Under the pieces are notes generated by a model, which saw only the letters and a list, made by a program, of their open reading frames with translations, did no database searches and had not been told where the DNA came from. 41,178 nt of DNA. It comes from a virus. Shown piece by piece: positions 40,254 to 41,178 of this stretch. The stretch spans positions 1 through 41,178 of the IMG/VR virus record IMGVR_UViG_3300047557_000756. One strand, written 5' to 3'. How positions within the stretch are numbered: position 1 is the first letter of the stretch; each line of letters opens with the position of its first letter. The translations under genes were made by a program, and so were the position numbers.

Positions 40254-40721
40254 CTAGTAACCGCTAATAAATTTGTTCATTTTCTTTTTTGCTTCTCGCT
40301 TTGCAATACCTGTTCCGCGAGTAGCAGTACGAGAACGTTCTGTACCAATTTGACGTGCGGTTGACTTTAGTGCTTGGCTAATAGCCTTCTTTGTTTGAGC
40401 AGCAGACATACCAGCATCTCGTGCTCGCTTCATCAAAAGATCATAAGCATCTGAATCTACGTTGCTATAGCGAGCCTTTGCTGTAGTCTTTGCAAGACTT
40501 TTAGCATCAGACTTATCTGCTTCGTATTCTCTCATAACATCTTTTTTAGTTGCATTCTTGATTTTAGTCTTTTTGGCTTTTTCTAAAGCCTTTGCTTTTT
40601 CCCATTCAGCGCTGGTTACTCTTTCTCCAACTTCGCCTCTGCCAGGCTTATTGAAGTAAGTTGTTTTCTTACCATAGGCTTTTTCTCTTGCGGCCTTTGC
40701 CTTATCTGCTGCTGATGCCAT
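40254..40721 (-). CDS. Basic hypothetical protein, strain-variable (155 aa)
   Basis: ATG 40721 with AGGAG overlapping the terminase stop (TAGGAG). The protein is strongly basic and helical (ADKAKAAREKAYGKKTTYFN, later MSAAQTKKAISQALKSTARQ) and ends in KREAKKKMNKFISGY. It is absent from the copy at the contig start, where terminase runs straight into portal. Its position suggests a virion or packaging accessory that binds DNA, or an inserted mobile small gene; no nuclease motif is seen. Confidence 0.72.
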   Translation of the reverse strand: MASAADKAKAAREKAYGKKTTYFNKPGRGEVGERVTSAEWEKAKALEKAKKTKIKNATKKDVMREYEADKSDAKSLAKTTAKARYSNVDSDAYDLLMKRARDAGMSAAQTKKAISQALKSTARQIGTERSRTATRGTGIAKREAKKKMNKFISGY

Positions 40722-40730
40722 TGTTATCTC

Positions 40731-41178
40731 CTAGATGAACTGTCTGTCTTTTTCTGCAAGGAGTTCATCTATGTTGATGACCTTGCGCTTGCCCCGTTCA
40801 TAGCGGGACAAAAATGGATTTTTCAAGTGATGGGCGGTATGGATACCTTGCGATAGCCACTCACGAACTTTGATTTCGCAGAACCAGAGAGCCATCACCA
40901 TATCTGTCTTACCCTTGGTCGTAGGTGACCAAGTAATAAGTTGTTCTATAAGACTCTTGATATTTTCTGTTTGATCTGATGGAAGATGAATCAGATTATC
41001 TCTGTGATGCTTTCCATCTTGCTGCTTAGTACCAAAGAGGGTGGACATAGATGCCACACCGAAGCCTGCATCCCACTTGTTATTACCAGTGTGGTGCTCT
41101 CTTAGTACAGTTCCTTTGGATGCAAGGAATTGTCTAATTCCCTCATCTTGCGTGAGAAAAGATTGAAAGGCATTGCGT
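40731..41178 (-). CDS. Large terminase C-terminus, second strain copy (partial)
   Basis: Open to the contig edge. The last 149 codons match the terminase at 147-593 with a handful of substitutions (for example NQGIHQTHHMRN versus SQGIHTAHHLKN). It includes the nuclease region near KTDMVMALWF. The divergence is scattered and mostly silent, as between related phage strains, so this is the same locus from another genotype. Confidence 0.9.
   Translation of the reverse strand, partial: RNAFQSFLTQDEGIRQFLASKGTVLREHHTGNNKWDAGFGVASMSTLFGTKQQDGKHHRDNLIHLPSDQTENIKSLIEQLITWSPTTKGKTDMVMALWFCEIKVREWLSQGIHTAHHLKNPFLSRYERGKRKVINIDELLAEKDRQFI

Overview
This window looks like an essentially complete, circularly permuted genome of a short-tailed (podovirus-type) tailed phage assembled from a metagenome. 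The host is most likely an actinobacterium, and freshwater Nanopelagicales/acI-type bacteria would fit. The host inference rests on a WhiB-type regulator at 11272-11532, a proteasome/HslV-like protease at 13016-13582, actinophage-style small zinc proteins, and moderate GC. Podovirus morphology is inferred from an N4-gp56-type capsid protein and from finding no tape measure, tail tube or sheath gene. No integrase, excisionase or CI-like repressor was seen, so a lytic lifestyle is more likely than a temperate one.

The two contig ends are redundant. Bases 1-127 are identical to 40105-40231. Bases 147-593 (C-terminus of the large terminase) reappear, diverged, at 40731-41178. Joining 40104 to 1 restores one portal gene, giving a circle of about 40.1 kb. 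The right end carries a second strain variant with an extra 155-residue gene between terminase and portal.

Layout: (1) 147-2006, minus: large terminase, first gene of the late operon, possibly using an ATT start. (2) 2018-2763: a non-coding hub with terminators, a perfect CRP/GlxR-like operator dyad and GTGGGG repeats. (3) 2776-7243, plus: about 22 tiny tightly overlapping early genes, many with Cys/His zinc-type motifs, ending with a secreted lytic transglycosylase. It closes with an unusual 3' hairpin and a strong terminator. (4) 7497-7619: a Cys-rich mini-gene followed by a structured RNA candidate. (5) 13582 down to 7786, minus: a replication and regulation operon of proteasome-like protease, Cas4-like exonuclease, WhiB, DnaB/RepA-like helicase, Holliday-junction-type nuclease, split DnaG-like primase, DUF1599 protein and sigma-like factor. 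(6) 13684-14459, plus: a zinc protein and a PD-(D/E)XK-like protein ending in a bidirectional terminator. (7) 40242 down to 14486, minus: the late operon, running portal, ejection-type proteins including one of 1543 residues, scaffold, capsid, a run of Lys-rich miniproteins, collagen-like fibre, two glycosyltransferases, adaptor, tail/fibre paralogues, beta-propeller tail protein, M15 endolysin and holins.

The most original signals are regulatory. Four early transcription or translation units share the ribosome-binding element GAAAGGATAA, each just after a hairpin. The hairpin in the 3' UTR of the early operon exposes its exact complement in its loop, directly before an intrinsic terminator, which is the layout of a 3'-UTR-derived small RNA. 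Also notable are the proteasome-like protease, the collagen fibre gene overlapping a GT25 glycosyltransferase gene, and a two-hairpin RNA with complementary loops.
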